Source of the DNA: Phycisphaeraceae bacterium
GTDB taxonomy: Bacteria > Planctomycetota > Phycisphaerae > Phycisphaerales > Phycisphaeraceae
Direction of reading: 5' to 3'
NCBI GenBank assembly: GCA_002716625.1
Contig: PBAS01000017.1
Location: 62,001-126,000 of the forward strand
Length of the DNA stretch: 64,000 nt
Program-made: the position numbers and the translations under genes
The notes under the pieces: generated by a model
The model's input: the letters and a program-made list of their open reading frames with translations, nothing else
The model's database searches: none
What the model was told of the DNA's origin: nothing
Shown here: piece by piece, positions 17,528-28,157 of the stretch
Position numbering within the stretch: the first letter of the stretch is position 1
Layout of the letters: every line of letters starts with the position of its first letter

Positions 17528-19012
17528 CTATGGAAGCGTGGTTGATCCCATGAGATACCGGTCACATTCTCTTGCTGCCAAGCGACCTTCGTTAATGGCC
17601 CAAACGACAAGGGATTGTCCGCGGCGGCAATCGCCAGCTGCAAAGATCCCTGGCAAGGATGTGGTGTGTTGACCGTGTTCTGCTTTGAAGTTAGAGCGTT
17701 CGTCAGTTTCCATTCCCAGTTTCTCGGAAATAACTTGCTCAGGACCGAGGAACCCCATTGCCAATAAAACAAGTTGGGCGGGATAAACCTTTTCTGTGCC
17801 AGGCAGTTCCTTGGGCGCAAAGCGTCCGGTGTCGTCTTTGACCCATTCGATGAGCACGGTGTGGAGCTCTTGGAGTTGGCCGGCTTCATCGCCGACAAAT
17901 TTCTTGGTCATGATGCAGTACTGACGCGGGTCGGATCCAAAGGCTGCTGCGATTTCCTCTTGGCCGTAGTCGAGGCCATAAACTTTGGGCCATTGAGGCC
18001 ATGGATTATCAGGTGACCGTTCGTCAGGGGGCTTGGGAAGGATTTCAAGCTGGACGAGACTGCGACAACCCTGTCGTATTGAAGTGCCGACGCAATCGGT
18101 GCCAGTATCACCGCCGCCGATTACGATCACATCTTTGCCTTGCGCATTAATGTACTGACCATTGGCGTGCTTGGAATCAAGCAGACTTTTTGTGTTGGCA
18201 TGCAGAAACTTCATGGCAAAGTGTATTCCGTTTAGATCGCGCCCTTCAATCGGTAAGTCACGTGGCTTTGTCGCACCGGTGCAGAGGACGGAGGCATCAA
18301 AGTCGTTGACGAGACTGGTAGCGGGCAGATCTTGCCCGACGGCTGTGTTGGCAATGAACTGCACACCCTCTTCCGTCATAAGGTCAACCCGGCGTTGAAC
18401 CACGCGTTTGTCCAGTTTCATATTGGGGATGCCATACATGAGCAATCCACCAATTCGATCATGGCGTTCGTATACGGTAACCGTATGCCCGGCATGATTA
18501 AGTTGTGCAGCGCATGCTAGACCGGCCGGGCCAGAACCAACCACGGCCACCTTTTTGCCGGTGCGTTGATTGGGCGGATTGGGTTGCACCCACCCTTCCT
18601 CGAAACTGCGGTCTATGATTGATACTTCGATGTTTTTAATGGTGACCGGCGGGTCATTGATACCCAATACACACGACCCTTCGCATGGCGCCGGACACAC
18701 GCGGCCAGTGAACTCGGGAAAGTTGTTGGTCTTATGCAACCGGTCAAGTGCTTCGCGCCAATGGCCACGGTAGACCAGCTCATTCCATTCGGGGATAAGA
18801 TTATTGATTGGACAGCCAGCGGCCATCCCGTTGATGAGTGTGCCGGTATGACAGAATGGCACGCCGCAATCCATGCAACGTGCTCCCTGGTCCGCAAGAT
18901 CCTTCTCTGGCATGTGATCATGGAACTCATTCCAGTCCTTGATCCGCTGGGTGGGGTCGCGATCAGTGGGTAACTGTCGCGTGAATTCCATAAATCCGGT
19001 GGGTTTACCCAT
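17528..19012 (-). CDS. gltD: Glutamate synthase (NADPH) small subunit
   Basis: It passes electrons from NADPH through FAD and two [4Fe-4S] clusters to GltB for glutamate synthesis. The N-terminal cysteine motifs [10 protein letters not shown] and [11 protein letters not shown] are intact. The FAD-binding loop is G-S-G-P-A-G-L-A, and the NADPH-binding loop is I-G-G-G-D-T-G-T-D. At 494 residues the length is typical. It follows gltB by 11 nt in the LysR-gltB-gltD operon. Confidence 0.95.
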   Translation of the reverse strand: MGKPTGFMEFTRQLPTDRDPTQRIKDWNEFHDHMPEKDLADQGARCMDCGVPFCHTGTLINGMAAGCPINNLIPEWNELVYRGHWREALDRLHKTNNFPEFTGRVCPAPCEGSCVLGINDPPVTIKNIEVSIIDRSFEEGWVQPNPPNQRTGKKVAVVGSGPAGLACAAQLNHAGHTVTVYERHDRIGGLLMYGIPNMKLDKRVVQRRVDLMTEEGVQFIANTAVGQDLPATSLVNDFDASVLCTGATKPRDLPIEGRDLNGIHFAMKFLHANTKSLLDSKHANGQYINAQGKDVIVIGGGDTGTDCVGTSIRQGCRSLVQLEILPKPPDERSPDNPWPQWPKVYGLDYGQEEIAAAFGSDPRQYCIMTKKFVGDEAGQLQELHTVLIEWVKDDTGRFAPKELPGTEKVYPAQLVLLAMGFLGPEQVISEKLGMETDERSNFKAEHGQHTTSLPGIFAAGDCRRGQSLVVWAINEGRLAARECDRYLMGSTTLP

Positions 19013-19023
19013 GGTTGATGAAC

Positions 19024-22000
19024 CTACAACGTGGCCTTGACGGCGGATGATTCGACCTGTTTTTCTTCTTTCATTTGATCCAGTGCTCGCTTGTAGTCAA
19101 CTGGCATTACCTTTACAAACCGTCCTAGGCAGTTTGGCCATATAGAAAGAGCCCGTTCAGCTACGACCGATCCTGTATGTTTGTAATGAAGTTCAATGAG
19201 CTTGTTTAATTGTTGTGCATCCGGCTCATTTTCGATGCGTTCAAGTTCGATAGTATCCAGATTGCAGTTGGCGAGGAACTCTTCACGTTCATCCCAGACA
19301 TAAGCAACTCCTCCGGACATGCCAGCCGCGAAGTTTCGTCCGGTTGGACCAAGTACGACCACAACCCCTCCGGTCATGTACTCGCAGCCATGGTCGCCGA
19401 CACCTTCGATGACGGCTTGTGCGCCGGAATTGCGTACGGCAAATCGTTCTGCGGCAAGGCCGCGGAAAAATGCTTGGCCATGGATTGCCCCATAGAGCGC
19501 AACATTGCCAATGACGACCATTTCTGAGGCGACAAACGTTGATGCAGATGGTGGGTAAATAATAATCTTACCGCCTGACAAGCCTTTCCCGACATAGTCG
19601 TTTGCGTCACCTTCAACCTCTAGTGTGATCCCCGGTGCGAGCCATGCACCAAAACTTTGGCCAGCGGACCCGTTGAACTTGATGTGGATAGTATCGTCTG
19701 CAAGTCCATCCGGGCCGTAACGCTTCGACACCTTGTGGCTGAGCATCGTACCCGTGGTGCGATCAGTATTCTCAATCGGCAGATCAAGCCGGATGGGGCG
19801 GGCATGCTTTAATGCACTGGCAGTCATGTCGATAAGCTTGTTGTCTATGACCTTGTCAATGCCGTGATCCTGGCTGATGGTACAGCGCACTTCGACTGCG
19901 GGATGCGGTTTTTCTGCAGGAGTCAGGATCGGCGTTAGGTCTAGACCCTTGGCCTTGTAATGGTCGATGGCGTCGTCGGTGTCAAGGCAATCAGCCCGCC
20001 CAATCATGTCATCCATTTTGGAAAACCCAAGATCCGCCATGATCTGACGAGCTTCTTCGGCGACCATAAACAAGTAGTTGACGACATGTTCTGGCTGGCC
20101 AGCGAATTTTTTGCGAAGTGCAACATCTTGAGTTGCGATACCAACTGGGCAGGTATTGAGGTGGCATTTGCGCATCATGATACAGCCGAGGGTAATAAGC
20201 GGTGCGGTGGAAAACCCCATCTCTTCAGCACCCAGCATTGCAGCCATTACGACATCCCGCCCCGTCTTAAGCTGGCCATCGGTTTGCAGTACGACACGTG
20301 ATCGCAAGTCATTGAGCACGAGGGTCTGGTGCGTCTCGGCGATGCCTAGTTCCCATGGCAAGCCAGCATGCTTGATGCTGGTGATTGGCGAGGCGCCCGT
20401 ACCACCGGTATCCCCAGAAATTAGAATGTGGTCAGCATGGCCCTTGGCGACTCCGGCTGCAATTGTGCCGACGCCGACTTCAGACACCAACTTGACGCTT
20501 ACACGAGCTGAGGGATTTGAGTTCTTCAAATCAAAGATCAATTGCGCTAGATCCTCAATAGAATAAATATCATGGTGCGGCGGTGGGCTGATCAGGCCAA
20601 CTCCTGGAGTCGAGTGACGCGTTCTGGCAATAATCTTGTCTACCTTATGGCCGGGAAGCTCACCGCCTTCGCCGGGTTTAGCGCCTTGGGAGATTTTAAT
20701 CTGCAGTTCATCTGCGTTAGTTAGGTACCAGCTTGTGACACCAAAACGTCCGGAGGCAACCTGTTTGATGGCAGATCGCTTTGAGTCGCCATTGGGTAGT
20801 GGTTTAAACCTTTCATAGTCTTCACCGCCTTCCCCGGTATTGGATTTGCCGCCAATGCGGTTCATGGCAACAGCCAATGTCTCGTGGGTTTCCTTTGAGA
20901 TCGAGCCATAGCTCATCGCACCGGTACAAAACCGCTTGACTATTTCAGATGCTGGTTCCACCTCTTCGAGCGGAATAGACGTGCCCAATTTCTTAAACTT
21001 AAGCAATCCTCGCAAATAGCATTCGCGTGTGTTCTGCTCATTGACCATTTGGGAAAATTCAATGTAGGCACGTTGATCACCGGCCCGAGCGGCCTGTTGC
21101 AGGGCGGCAATTGCCTGGGGGTTCCATGCGTGTTTTTCGCCGGTGCGACGGTAATGAAACTGGCCGTCATTGGGCAGTACAGGCAAATGCTGCTGTTCTT
21201 TTCGAGTCGGATAGCCGATGTTGTGGCAGCGGATCGCCTCTTGGGCAAGTACTTCGAAGCCAACGCCCTTAATGCGGCTTGGCGTACCCGAGAAGCAGCG
21301 GTCAACGACTTCTTCTGCCAGCCCCACCGCTTCAAAGATCTGGGCGCCCTTGTAACTCTGCAGGGTCGAGATCCCCATTTTGGCCATTACCTTAAGCATG
21401 CCTTTGGCGACACCCTTGCGATAGCCGGCAACAATCTTTTCATCGGTCCATGATGCAGCAAGTTGGTCGTCGCGTTGGCACTGCCAGAGGGCTTCAAAGG
21501 CGGCGTAGGGATTGATTGCGTCAGCTCCATAGCCGATGAGCAAGCAATGGTGATGTACTTCGCGAGCTTCGCCGGTTTCAAGAATAATGCCAATGCGAGT
21601 GCGTTGCTCGAGTCGTACCAGGTGATGGTGAACTGCACCACATGCGATTAGTGTTGGAATCGGAACATCATCGGCACCAATGTTTTGATCGGAAAGTACG
21701 ACCAGGCTGTAGCCATCAGCGATGGCTTTTTCAGCCGCGTTGCAAATGCATTCCAGGGCTTTGACGAGCCCATGACTGCCTTCGGCCTTTGGCCAAGTAA
21801 TGTCAATTGTTTTTGCACGCCAGCCCTGATGTTCAATATTCTTAAGTGCATCCAATTCTTCATTTGAAAGAATTGGATGCGGCACCAACAGGCGCTGGCA
21901 CTGATGCTCGGTGGTGTCGAGAAGGTTTCCCTCAGGTCCGATGTAGCACTCGAGCGACATGATGACTTCTTCGCGAATGGAATCGATAGCCGGATTTGTC

Positions 22001-23646
22001 ACCTGCGCGAACAATTGTTTGAAGTAGTCGTAGACAAGGCGTGGCTCATCCGAAAGACAGGCTAGGGCCGCATCATTTCCCATCGATCCTACTGGGTCAC
22101 GTGCTTCGGTCACGATCGGTTTGATCATGAACTGGAGTGTTTCGGTCGTATAGCCAAATGCTTGGAGGCGTGGTAGTAGCGTGTCAGGGCGGAAACTTTG
22201 CAGGGCCTGGTTGGAGACAAGATCAGCCAGTGCGATCCGCTGGTTACCCAGCCATTGCGCATAGGGTCGGCGGGTTGCAATTTTGTGCTTCAACTCGGCG
22301 TCATCGATGATGCGCCCTTGTTCGAAGTCGACCAGGAAGATCTTTCCGGGTTGTAGCCGGCCCTTGATCTTGACTTTTTCTGGCGGTACTGCGAGTACTC
22401 CTACTTCGCTGGCCATGACGACGAGGTCATCATGGGTGACGTAATATCGGCTCGGCCGAAGACCATTGCGGTCGAGCACCGCGCCGATGTAGTGCCCGTC
22501 GGTGAACGCAATTGATGCCGGCCCGTCCCATGGTTCCATTAGGCATGAGTGGTACTCGTAGAATGCCCGCTTCACGTCTGGCATTGACTCATGGTTCTGC
22601 CATGCCTCAGGAATCATCATCATGACCGCTTCCTGAAGGGTGCGGCCGGTCATCAGGAGAAATTCCAGGACATTATCGAAAGTTCCCGAGTCCGAGCAGT
22701 CTTCTTCGACAACAGGAAACAATTTATGTAAATCTTCACCAAACAGTTTGCTGGCCACCATGCCTTCTCGTGCATGCATCCAGTTCATGTTGCCCCGCAG
22801 GGTATTGATTTCTCCATTATGCGACATGAAGCGATTAGGCTGTGCGCGGTCCCAAGATGGGAAGGTGTTGGTACTAAATCGTGAGTGGACCATTGCCAGG
22901 TGTGTCTGGTATTCACGGTTCGTCAGATCAGGGAAGTAAGGCGTCAATTGCTCGCTGGTGAGTTGACCCTTGTAGACCAGCACCTTGGTTGAGATGCTGC
23001 AGATGTAAAAGAGCTTGGCTTGCTCCAGGTTACTGCTGCGTAATTCGTGGCTAGTTAATTTATTAATCAGGTATAACTGGCGTTCTAGTTTTTCACCCGC
23101 AACGCCCTCGGCTCCGCCAATAAAAACCTGTTCGATGGCGGGTTCGGTCAATCTGGCAGATGGGCCGATGTCAGCGGCGTCCGCATCGGTGGGAACTGGG
23201 CGCCACCCCAGAAGTTTTTGGCCCTGCGCCGCGATGATTCGTTCGACGACTTGTCGACAGTGTTCGCGTTGTGCGGTATCGGGTGGGAGGAACACCATCC
23301 CCACCCCATATTGACCGGGATCTGGCAGGGTAATATTCAGATTATCTTTGACCGCTCCGGCTAAAAATTCGTGTGGCAGAGCGGTGAGGATACCAGCTCC
23401 ATCCCCAGTGTTGGCTTCGCAGCCACAAGCGCCCCGGTGGCTCAGGTGATGAAGGACCTCGATTGCATCTACAACCATTTGATGGCTGCGACGCCCTTTG
23501 ATGTCAGCAACAAAGCCAACGCCACAAGCATCCTTTTCATATGCAGGGTCATAAAGACCAACCTTTGCTGGTCCCCCTTTAGCTTTTTTCAGTGTCAATG
23601 GTTGGTGGCTCAAGGTGGAGGTTTTCGGGGGATGGGGGAGGGTCAT
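19024..23646 (-). CDS. gltB: Glutamate synthase large subunit
   Basis: It makes two glutamates from glutamine and 2-oxoglutarate. The class II amidotransferase nucleophile is Cys41 (D-A-C-G-V-G-F), so a propeptide of about 40 residues should be removed; the C-G-V-G-F context is typical. The central and FMN-binding domains follow, and the [3Fe-4S] cysteines lie in [15 protein letters not shown]. The C-terminal beta-helix domain (G-x-x-G-G-x-x repeats) is complete. Length 1540 is normal for bacterial GltB. The ATG at 23646 overlaps the LysR gene stop in an ATGA arrangement. Confidence 0.97.
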   Translation of the reverse strand: MTLPHPPKTSTLSHQPLTLKKAKGGPAKVGLYDPAYEKDACGVGFVADIKGRRSHQMVVDAIEVLHHLSHRGACGCEANTGDGAGILTALPHEFLAGAVKDNLNITLPDPGQYGVGMVFLPPDTAQREHCRQVVERIIAAQGQKLLGWRPVPTDADAADIGPSARLTEPAIEQVFIGGAEGVAGEKLERQLYLINKLTSHELRSSNLEQAKLFYICSISTKVLVYKGQLTSEQLTPYFPDLTNREYQTHLAMVHSRFSTNTFPSWDRAQPNRFMSHNGEINTLRGNMNWMHAREGMVASKLFGEDLHKLFPVVEEDCSDSGTFDNVLEFLLMTGRTLQEAVMMMIPEAWQNHESMPDVKRAFYEYHSCLMEPWDGPASIAFTDGHYIGAVLDRNGLRPSRYYVTHDDLVVMASEVGVLAVPPEKVKIKGRLQPGKIFLVDFEQGRIIDDAELKHKIATRRPYAQWLGNQRIALADLVSNQALQSFRPDTLLPRLQAFGYTTETLQFMIKPIVTEARDPVGSMGNDAALACLSDEPRLVYDYFKQLFAQVTNPAIDSIREEVIMSLECYIGPEGNLLDTTEHQCQRLLVPHPILSNEELDALKNIEHQGWRAKTIDITWPKAEGSHGLVKALECICNAAEKAIADGYSLVVLSDQNIGADDVPIPTLIACGAVHHHLVRLEQRTRIGIILETGEAREVHHHCLLIGYGADAINPYAAFEALWQCQRDDQLAASWTDEKIVAGYRKGVAKGMLKVMAKMGISTLQSYKGAQIFEAVGLAEEVVDRCFSGTPSRIKGVGFEVLAQEAIRCHNIGYPTRKEQQHLPVLPNDGQFHYRRTGEKHAWNPQAIAALQQAARAGDQRAYIEFSQMVNEQNTRECYLRGLLKFKKLGTSIPLEEVEPASEIVKRFCTGAMSYGSISKETHETLAVAMNRIGGKSNTGEGGEDYERFKPLPNGDSKRSAIKQVASGRFGVTSWYLTNADELQIKISQGAKPGEGGELPGHKVDKIIARTRHSTPGVGLISPPPHHDIYSIEDLAQLIFDLKNSNPSARVSVKLVSEVGVGTIAAGVAKGHADHILISGDTGGTGASPITSIKHAGLPWELGIAETHQTLVLNDLRSRVVLQTDGQLKTGRDVVMAAMLGAEEMGFSTAPLITLGCIMMRKCHLNTCPVGIATQDVALRKKFAGQPEHVVNYLFMVAEEARQIMADLGFSKMDDMIGRADCLDTDDAIDHYKAKGLDLTPILTPAEKPHPAVEVRCTISQDHGIDKVIDNKLIDMTASALKHARPIRLDLPIENTDRTTGTMLSHKVSKRYGPDGLADDTIHIKFNGSAGQSFGAWLAPGITLEVEGDANDYVGKGLSGGKIIIYPPSASTFVASEMVVIGNVALYGAIHGQAFFRGLAAERFAVRNSGAQAVIEGVGDHGCEYMTGGVVVVLGPTGRNFAAGMSGGVAYVWDEREEFLANCNLDTIELERIENEPDAQQLNKLIELHYKHTGSVVAERALSIWPNCLGRFVKVMPVDYKRALDQMKEEKQVESSAVKATL

Positions 23647-24590
23647 ACCTTAACTCCCGCAAGATCACTGCTTGTTTCCAACTCTGCTTGGCTGGCAATA
23701 CCCCCATCCGGCCCAGAATCTTTTATTAGAAAGTCGACAAAAGCTTGGGTCAGTGGAGCGAACCCGTGCCCATGATGGTGGCGGCGATGGATGATGCCGA
23801 TTGGTCGAAGCAGTTCGGGTTCCAGTGGGATCACAGATAACTGGCCGGTTGTCACTTCACGCCTAGCCATGCGGATGGGCAGAATCGAGATGTGATCGGT
23901 CACGGCAACTGCGTTTTTGATGGTATCAATGTTATCGAACACATTGTCGATGGATGGGTTGACATCATGTTTGCGCAAATACTTACGGATGTGCTGGGCG
24001 ACTGGCAGGCTCGATTCAAATGCTACCATGTCATGGTTATTCAACTGTGTGGGGCGGACGTATGTTTTTTCTGTGAGTGGGTGACCTGGTCGACACACCA
24101 CCCCCATCCGTTCTTCCCGGAGAGGAATGAAACTGACATGTGCCCATCGATCTGGATAGGAAACAATTCCCAGGTGGCAGCGCCCTTCTCTAACCGCATT
24201 GGCCACATGCTGTGGATGCTTGTATTCAATGATGATTTCGACGTTTGGATGAAGTAGTTTGAAGTTCGACTTGACTTGGCTCAGCAGATCGATGCCGGCT
24301 GAGTAGATCGCCTCGACGCATAAAGTACCTTCTAGCTGGTGGCACCCACTAACTCTTTGTTCAAGTCTTTCATAGTCTTCAAGCAATTGGTTGCAGCCTT
24401 CCAGAAAGACCTGTCCCGCCGCAGTGAGCTTTAATGGCCGCACCGAACGGTCCAATAGTTGAACTCCTAATTTCTGCTCCAGCTGGCGGATACGTTGCGA
24501 TACAGCCGATTGTGTTACACCATATCGAACCGCGGCTTTGCTGATACTCTGGTGCAAGGCGACTGATCGGAAAAGCTTAAGCAACTGCAT
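23643..24590 (-). CDS. LysR-family transcriptional regulator, cotranscribed with gltBD
   Basis: A 315-residue regulator with an N-terminal winged helix-turn-helix (about residues 3-60; S-I-S-K-A-A then V-T-Q-S-A-V-S-Q-R-I-R-Q-L-E) and a periplasmic-binding-like effector domain. By layout it resembles the CysB/GltC side of the family, but the effector cannot be read. Its stop overlaps the gltB start (ATGA), so it is translationally coupled to the enzyme genes it presumably controls. This is unusual: most LysR regulators are transcribed divergently from their targets. The start codon lies 8 nt after a -10 box, implying a leaderless mRNA. Confidence 0.92.
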   Translation of the reverse strand: MQLLKLFRSVALHQSISKAAVRYGVTQSAVSQRIRQLEQKLGVQLLDRSVRPLKLTAAGQVFLEGCNQLLEDYERLEQRVSGCHQLEGTLCVEAIYSAGIDLLSQVKSNFKLLHPNVEIIIEYKHPQHVANAVREGRCHLGIVSYPDRWAHVSFIPLREERMGVVCRPGHPLTEKTYVRPTQLNNHDMVAFESSLPVAQHIRKYLRKHDVNPSIDNVFDNIDTIKNAVAVTDHISILPIRMARREVTTGQLSVIPLEPELLRPIGIIHRRHHHGHGFAPLTQAFVDFLIKDSGPDGGIASQAELETSSDLAGVKV

Positions 24591-24598
24591 AAGCGGGG

Positions 24599-24626
24599 AT
24601 CATAACATTAGTAAAACTAATGTCAA
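24599..24626 (-). promoter_or_regulatory. LysR-gltBD promoter with palindromic operator in the spacer
   Basis: On the minus strand TTGACA (plus 24621-24626, perfect -35) and TATGAT (plus 24599-24604, 5 of 6 to the -10 consensus) are 16 nt apart. A perfect inverted repeat of 8+3+8 nt (24605-24623) fills the whole spacer and overlaps the -35 box; it contains the LysR-type T-N11-A core. The -10 box ends 8 nt before the ATG at 24590, so the +1 site would fall at or next to the start codon. A protein bound here would block RNA polymerase, suggesting autorepression. Confidence 0.75.
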
Positions 24627-24778
24627 GAAAACTATAATTCAATGGGATTTATGTTCACCGCAAGGCTGAACGCCGTTCCTGTTCTGCGGGGAAAGGGCAG
24701 GTTGCCATCTTTTGGTATGTTAAGTATTTAAAATTAAAATATTTGCGTGTGATCAAGGTTCATGGGTGCGGTGTGTGA

Positions 24779-25696
24779 TCAAATTAGGTCACGGGCACGG
24801 TACATCCACTTTGGATAAATGAACCGATTGGCGACTACACTTTTTTTAAGTAGATCCGGGAAAAACTGGCGAACAAGGCGTCGAGCTTGGGTGAATCCTG
24901 TCAACTGCCGGCGCCAATATCGATCTTCGAGTAGATCGACCATATGTCGGCCCAGTGTTGCCATCAACGGATCAAGGCGATTGGGGCCTAGTTTTTGGTG
25001 ATGGTGCTGGCACCACTCAACACGGCTCTTCAGTGACCATAGTGGGTGCCACGAGGAACGTGACTGCTGAGTGGGGTGAATCCGCTTGGCGACCAGAGGC
25101 TGGTCGACTAACCGGATAGATCCTGCAAGTCGAAGATCGGCTGCAAAGAGCATGTCTTCTCCATGGCGAACGGCTGGATTGAAGCGGATCTGCTCCTGGT
25201 CTAGGACAGCACGCCGAACCATCAACGATGAAGGTGTCACGTAGTGATACCCGATCAGTGCCTCCACGGTGGGATTGTCTTTGGTATGTTCGGTTTCTTC
25301 GTGGTTTCGGTCGCCCACTTCAGTTTCAAAATTAAACACGCGACTGTATACCGCGACTGCGTCAGGGTGACGATCCATTGCTTGAATCTGTTTTTGTGTC
25401 TTAGCGGGTTCCCACAAATCATCGGAATCGAGAAAAGCAATAAAACGGCAACTCGATAGATCAATTGCAGTATTTCTTGCTTGGGATTCACCGCAATTAC
25501 TCTGTCGAATCAGATGGATCTTATCTGGGAATTGCCTTGCCAGATTCTGAACCACGTCAGCGGTGGCATCTGTTGAACCGTCATCAATAACCAGGATCTC
25601 GTGTGGTGCATCGGTTTGATTGAGTACCGATCGTATCGTTGCAGTAATGAACGATTCGGCGTTGTAACACGGGATGATTGTAGTGACATCTGCCAT
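24779..25696 (-). CDS. Family 2 glycosyltransferase
   Basis: A 305-residue GT-A glycosyltransferase. The N-terminus I-I-P-C-Y-N-A-E is followed by V-I-D-D-G-S-T-D, and D-S-D-D (about residue 91) is the metal-binding DxD-type motif. The C-terminal tail Y-W-R-R-Q ... P-K-W-M-Y-R-A-R-D is similar to the tails of the GT2 genes at 28154 and 30057, which suggests duplication. It follows the GT2 gene at 25750 by 53 nt on the same strand. Sugar and acceptor are unknown. The 152 nt between its stop and the LysR promoter hold no clear terminator. Confidence 0.87.
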   Translation of the reverse strand: MADVTTIIPCYNAESFITATIRSVLNQTDAPHEILVIDDGSTDATADVVQNLARQFPDKIHLIRQSNCGESQARNTAIDLSSCRFIAFLDSDDLWEPAKTQKQIQAMDRHPDAVAVYSRVFNFETEVGDRNHEETEHTKDNPTVEALIGYHYVTPSSLMVRRAVLDQEQIRFNPAVRHGEDMLFAADLRLAGSIRLVDQPLVAKRIHPTQQSRSSWHPLWSLKSRVEWCQHHHQKLGPNRLDPLMATLGRHMVDLLEDRYWRRQLTGFTQARRLVRQFFPDLLKKSVVANRFIYPKWMYRARDLI

Positions 25697-25749
25697 GGCG
25701 GAATTAGGATCTCAAAGTTGGAATCGAGGGTCTGGTTGCGACAAGTGAT

Positions 25750-26682
25750 TCACTCACTGTGCAGTTGCCTCATTTTCACGCCTCGCACATAACCCTTCCA
25801 TTGGTAATAGGATTTCTTTATTTCGAAGCGACGTTCGGCATCTGTGATTAAGTTTGCTCGGACTGCTGCAGTGGCATAGAACACAAGAGAACGCCACATC
25901 CACCCCGGTATGCCGAAGATCCGGCGGCCGGGATGGTGTTTATTGTCAGTCATACCGCTCGTGAACCAAATTCGTTCATGCCTGTTTAATACCCAGCGGA
26001 TTGATGATCGGTTTCGGGGTACATAGTGCCATGCCGGTGCATCGCCAACGTACATTGCCTTATAGCCATTGGCCAGCAATCGATCCTGGATTTCAAACTC
26101 TTCGCCTATGGGGTTACCGGTTGCCCCCATGCCTAATGAGGTCTTAAATCCCCCCACGGCTTGTAGATTTTCCACGTATGCAGCATAGTTGGCACCCAGG
26201 AAGCAAGGCTTGGTGATCGGTGCAGTAGGATCATCAAGCCGCCAACCTCTGACGGATGGGGGCATATGCGAAAGCATCCAGTCGGCTGGAGCTACTTCAT
26301 AGTCAATATACAGCGGCCCGCCATAGAAAAAATTTGGTCCTGATTGTGTGGATTGTTTGGCGTAGGCTTTAAGCCACCCCGGCGCGACACGCACATCGTC
26401 ATCTGTGAAGATAACCAAACCCCGGCGGATTTCATCAAGCGAGTACTGTAACGCTCGGCTTTTCCCCTTTGGTTTAAGATTTCGATATTCCAGCGGCAAT
26501 GTACTAGCGAATTCAGCACACATTTGCTGTGCGCCAGAATCAGATCCATTTTCGATTATCCAGAAATGTTCAAACGTGGGCGGTTGTTCGACGTGTTGTA
26601 GGCTTTCAAGCGTCCGTTGCAATAGCTGCAACCGATCGTGTGTGCATATTACAACATTGATTGGTGTTTCAGAAATTGACAT
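25750..26682 (-). CDS. Family 2 glycosyltransferase
   Basis: A 310-residue GT2 enzyme. It opens with V-V-I-C-T-H-D-R and has F-T-D-D-D-V (about residue 92) as the DxD-type motif, then a G-G-P-L-Y region, an F-L-G-A-N-Y-A stretch and a G-E-E-F-E-I acceptor-site motif. The overall plan matches the GT2 gene at 29122 rather than the other GT2s, so the two are probably paralogues. It is the first recognisable gene of the minus-strand arm; the 629 nt upstream hold only fragmentary coding-like sequence. Confidence 0.86.
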   Translation of the reverse strand: MSISETPINVVICTHDRLQLLQRTLESLQHVEQPPTFEHFWIIENGSDSGAQQMCAEFASTLPLEYRNLKPKGKSRALQYSLDEIRRGLVIFTDDDVRVAPGWLKAYAKQSTQSGPNFFYGGPLYIDYEVAPADWMLSHMPPSVRGWRLDDPTAPITKPCFLGANYAAYVENLQAVGGFKTSLGMGATGNPIGEEFEIQDRLLANGYKAMYVGDAPAWHYVPRNRSSIRWVLNRHERIWFTSGMTDNKHHPGRRIFGIPGWMWRSLVFYATAAVRANLITDAERRFEIKKSYYQWKGYVRGVKMRQLHSE

Positions 26683-27311
26683 GAACTAGGGTGTCTTGCA
26701 ATGTGTTGATGACGTGCATATCACTTGATCTTTCAGCGGGTTCTTATGGCAAGGCCATACCGGACTTGACCCGTGTTCGGCCAGGATGTTGATACCAAGA
26801 TTGTCGGCTGGTCCTTGAAGAGGGCCAATGCAGAAGAATGTCAAAAATGCGGCCAGTAGCATGGATATCTCCATCTCTTCGGCTTGTCTGCGTGCCGTCA
26901 GATGCATCGATCTGTTCACCAACGAGTTCATTGGGGAGTGAGGCTGGATGCTGAGGATGAGGAATAACGGTGACTAATTCCAAATGCTGTTTCCTATATT
27001 TAAGGGTATTTCAGTGGTCAATGGCTGCTCGAATATCAGGTGATATTTTCAGTGGTAAGCAGGCGAAGTAATTGAATTTGCTACATGTCGTGGATACGCG
27101 GCGATGGAGCCAACAAATACGGGATTTTCAATGTCTAATTGGGTTCTTAGGTGAAGCCCAAGATGGCACACATATTAGATTGGGTGTTTATCGGCCAGAT
27201 TTCTTGGGCAAGACAATCGGACTGCACAATTAGCCGATAATCCTTATTACACCGCGGTACGCAGCGGTATGTACGAACAAGCACGCAATATTTCGGCTGC
27301 AATAGATCCCC
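26683..27311. other. 629-nt gap between glycosyltransferase arms with broken coding-like fragments
   Basis: No intact gene is convincing here. On the minus strand, two overlapping frames (26744-26983 and 26686-26931) look coding-like in parts but neither has a ribosome binding site or recognisable domain. On the plus strand between about 27000 and 27351, short open stretches in all three frames read in sequence like a protein (for example a Y-E-Q-A-R-N-I-S-A-A segment near 27270) and are broken by stops. This may be a decayed gene, or chance. The promoters of both flanking arms must also lie here. Confidence 0.3.
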
Positions 27312-28157
27312 ATGGTGATGGACACAACCGCCGACCAGCCAAGTAGTTACCTTACGCAAGATGCGCGTTTCTTTCAGCAGCGTGACGATTTTACCCGAGC
27401 GGCTGCAGAAAGAATCGTCCCGTTACTTCTGGAGCTGTATTCCCCCAAGAGTGTGATCGATCTGGGATGTGGTGTGGGAACTTGGCTCTCGGTGTTTCAA
27501 GGGCACGGTGTCCACGAGGTTCATGGCATCGATGGCTGGGAGGTAGATACGTCACTGTTGCAGATTGCCCCGAAGGATTTTGAAAAGCATGATCTAAGCC
27601 ACAAGGTGGCAGTGGGTCGTCACTATGATTTGGCAATTAGCTTGGAAGTTGCCGAACATCTGCCGCCAAGATCGGCGGGCGATTTTGTGAAAACACTGGT
27701 TGATTTAGCGCCGGTTGTTCTATTTTCCGCAGCAATTCCAAACCAAGGCGGCATTAACCACGTCAATGAGCAATGGCCGCAGTATTGGGCAGAGATGTTT
27801 GGAGGTCACAACTATGTGGCGATCGACACAATCCGTCGCCAGATCTGGCGTGATGCTTCAATCAAGGGTTGGTACCGCCAGAATATTTTTATGTTTTCAC
27901 GTTCGGACATTTTGGAAGGCCATCCTGCGTTACGGGATGCTTATAAACAGACTTGGCCTGAGCAGTTAGATCTGGTTCATCCCCAGATTTTCAGTTGGAA
28001 ACAGAGCGACCATCAACGAGAGATAATTCGAGCTAGGCAACTGACATTGGCTGACGTCGTCCGTATGCTTCCGGAACTGATACGTAGGTCTATCGTGAGT
28101 CGTTGGAAAAGATTGCGGGGGGCAACCGATGTGAAGCCCAGTTCGGGTATGCGATGA
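27312..28157 (+). CDS. SAM-dependent methyltransferase (class I)
   Basis: A 281-residue class I methyltransferase. The SAM-binding motif I is V-I-D-L-G-C-G-V-G-T-W; an acidic loop (G-I-D-G-W) follows, and later A-I-S-L-E-V-A-E-H-L, typical of small-molecule methyltransferases. It heads a plus-strand arm of glycosyltransferases whose starts overlap the preceding stops, so it probably methylates a sugar of the same glycan; this is inference from context. A second ATG lies 6 nt downstream (27318) and could be the true start. Confidence 0.83.
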   Translation: MVMDTTADQPSSYLTQDARFFQQRDDFTRAAAERIVPLLLELYSPKSVIDLGCGVGTWLSVFQGHGVHEVHGIDGWEVDTSLLQIAPKDFEKHDLSHKVAVGRHYDLAISLEVAEHLPPRSAGDFVKTLVDLAPVVLFSAAIPNQGGINHVNEQWPQYWAEMFGGHNYVAIDTIRRQIWRDASIKGWYRQNIFMFSRSDILEGHPALRDAYKQTWPEQLDLVHPQIFSWKQSDHQREIIRARQLTLADVVRMLPELIRRSIVSRWKRLRGATDVKPSSGMR

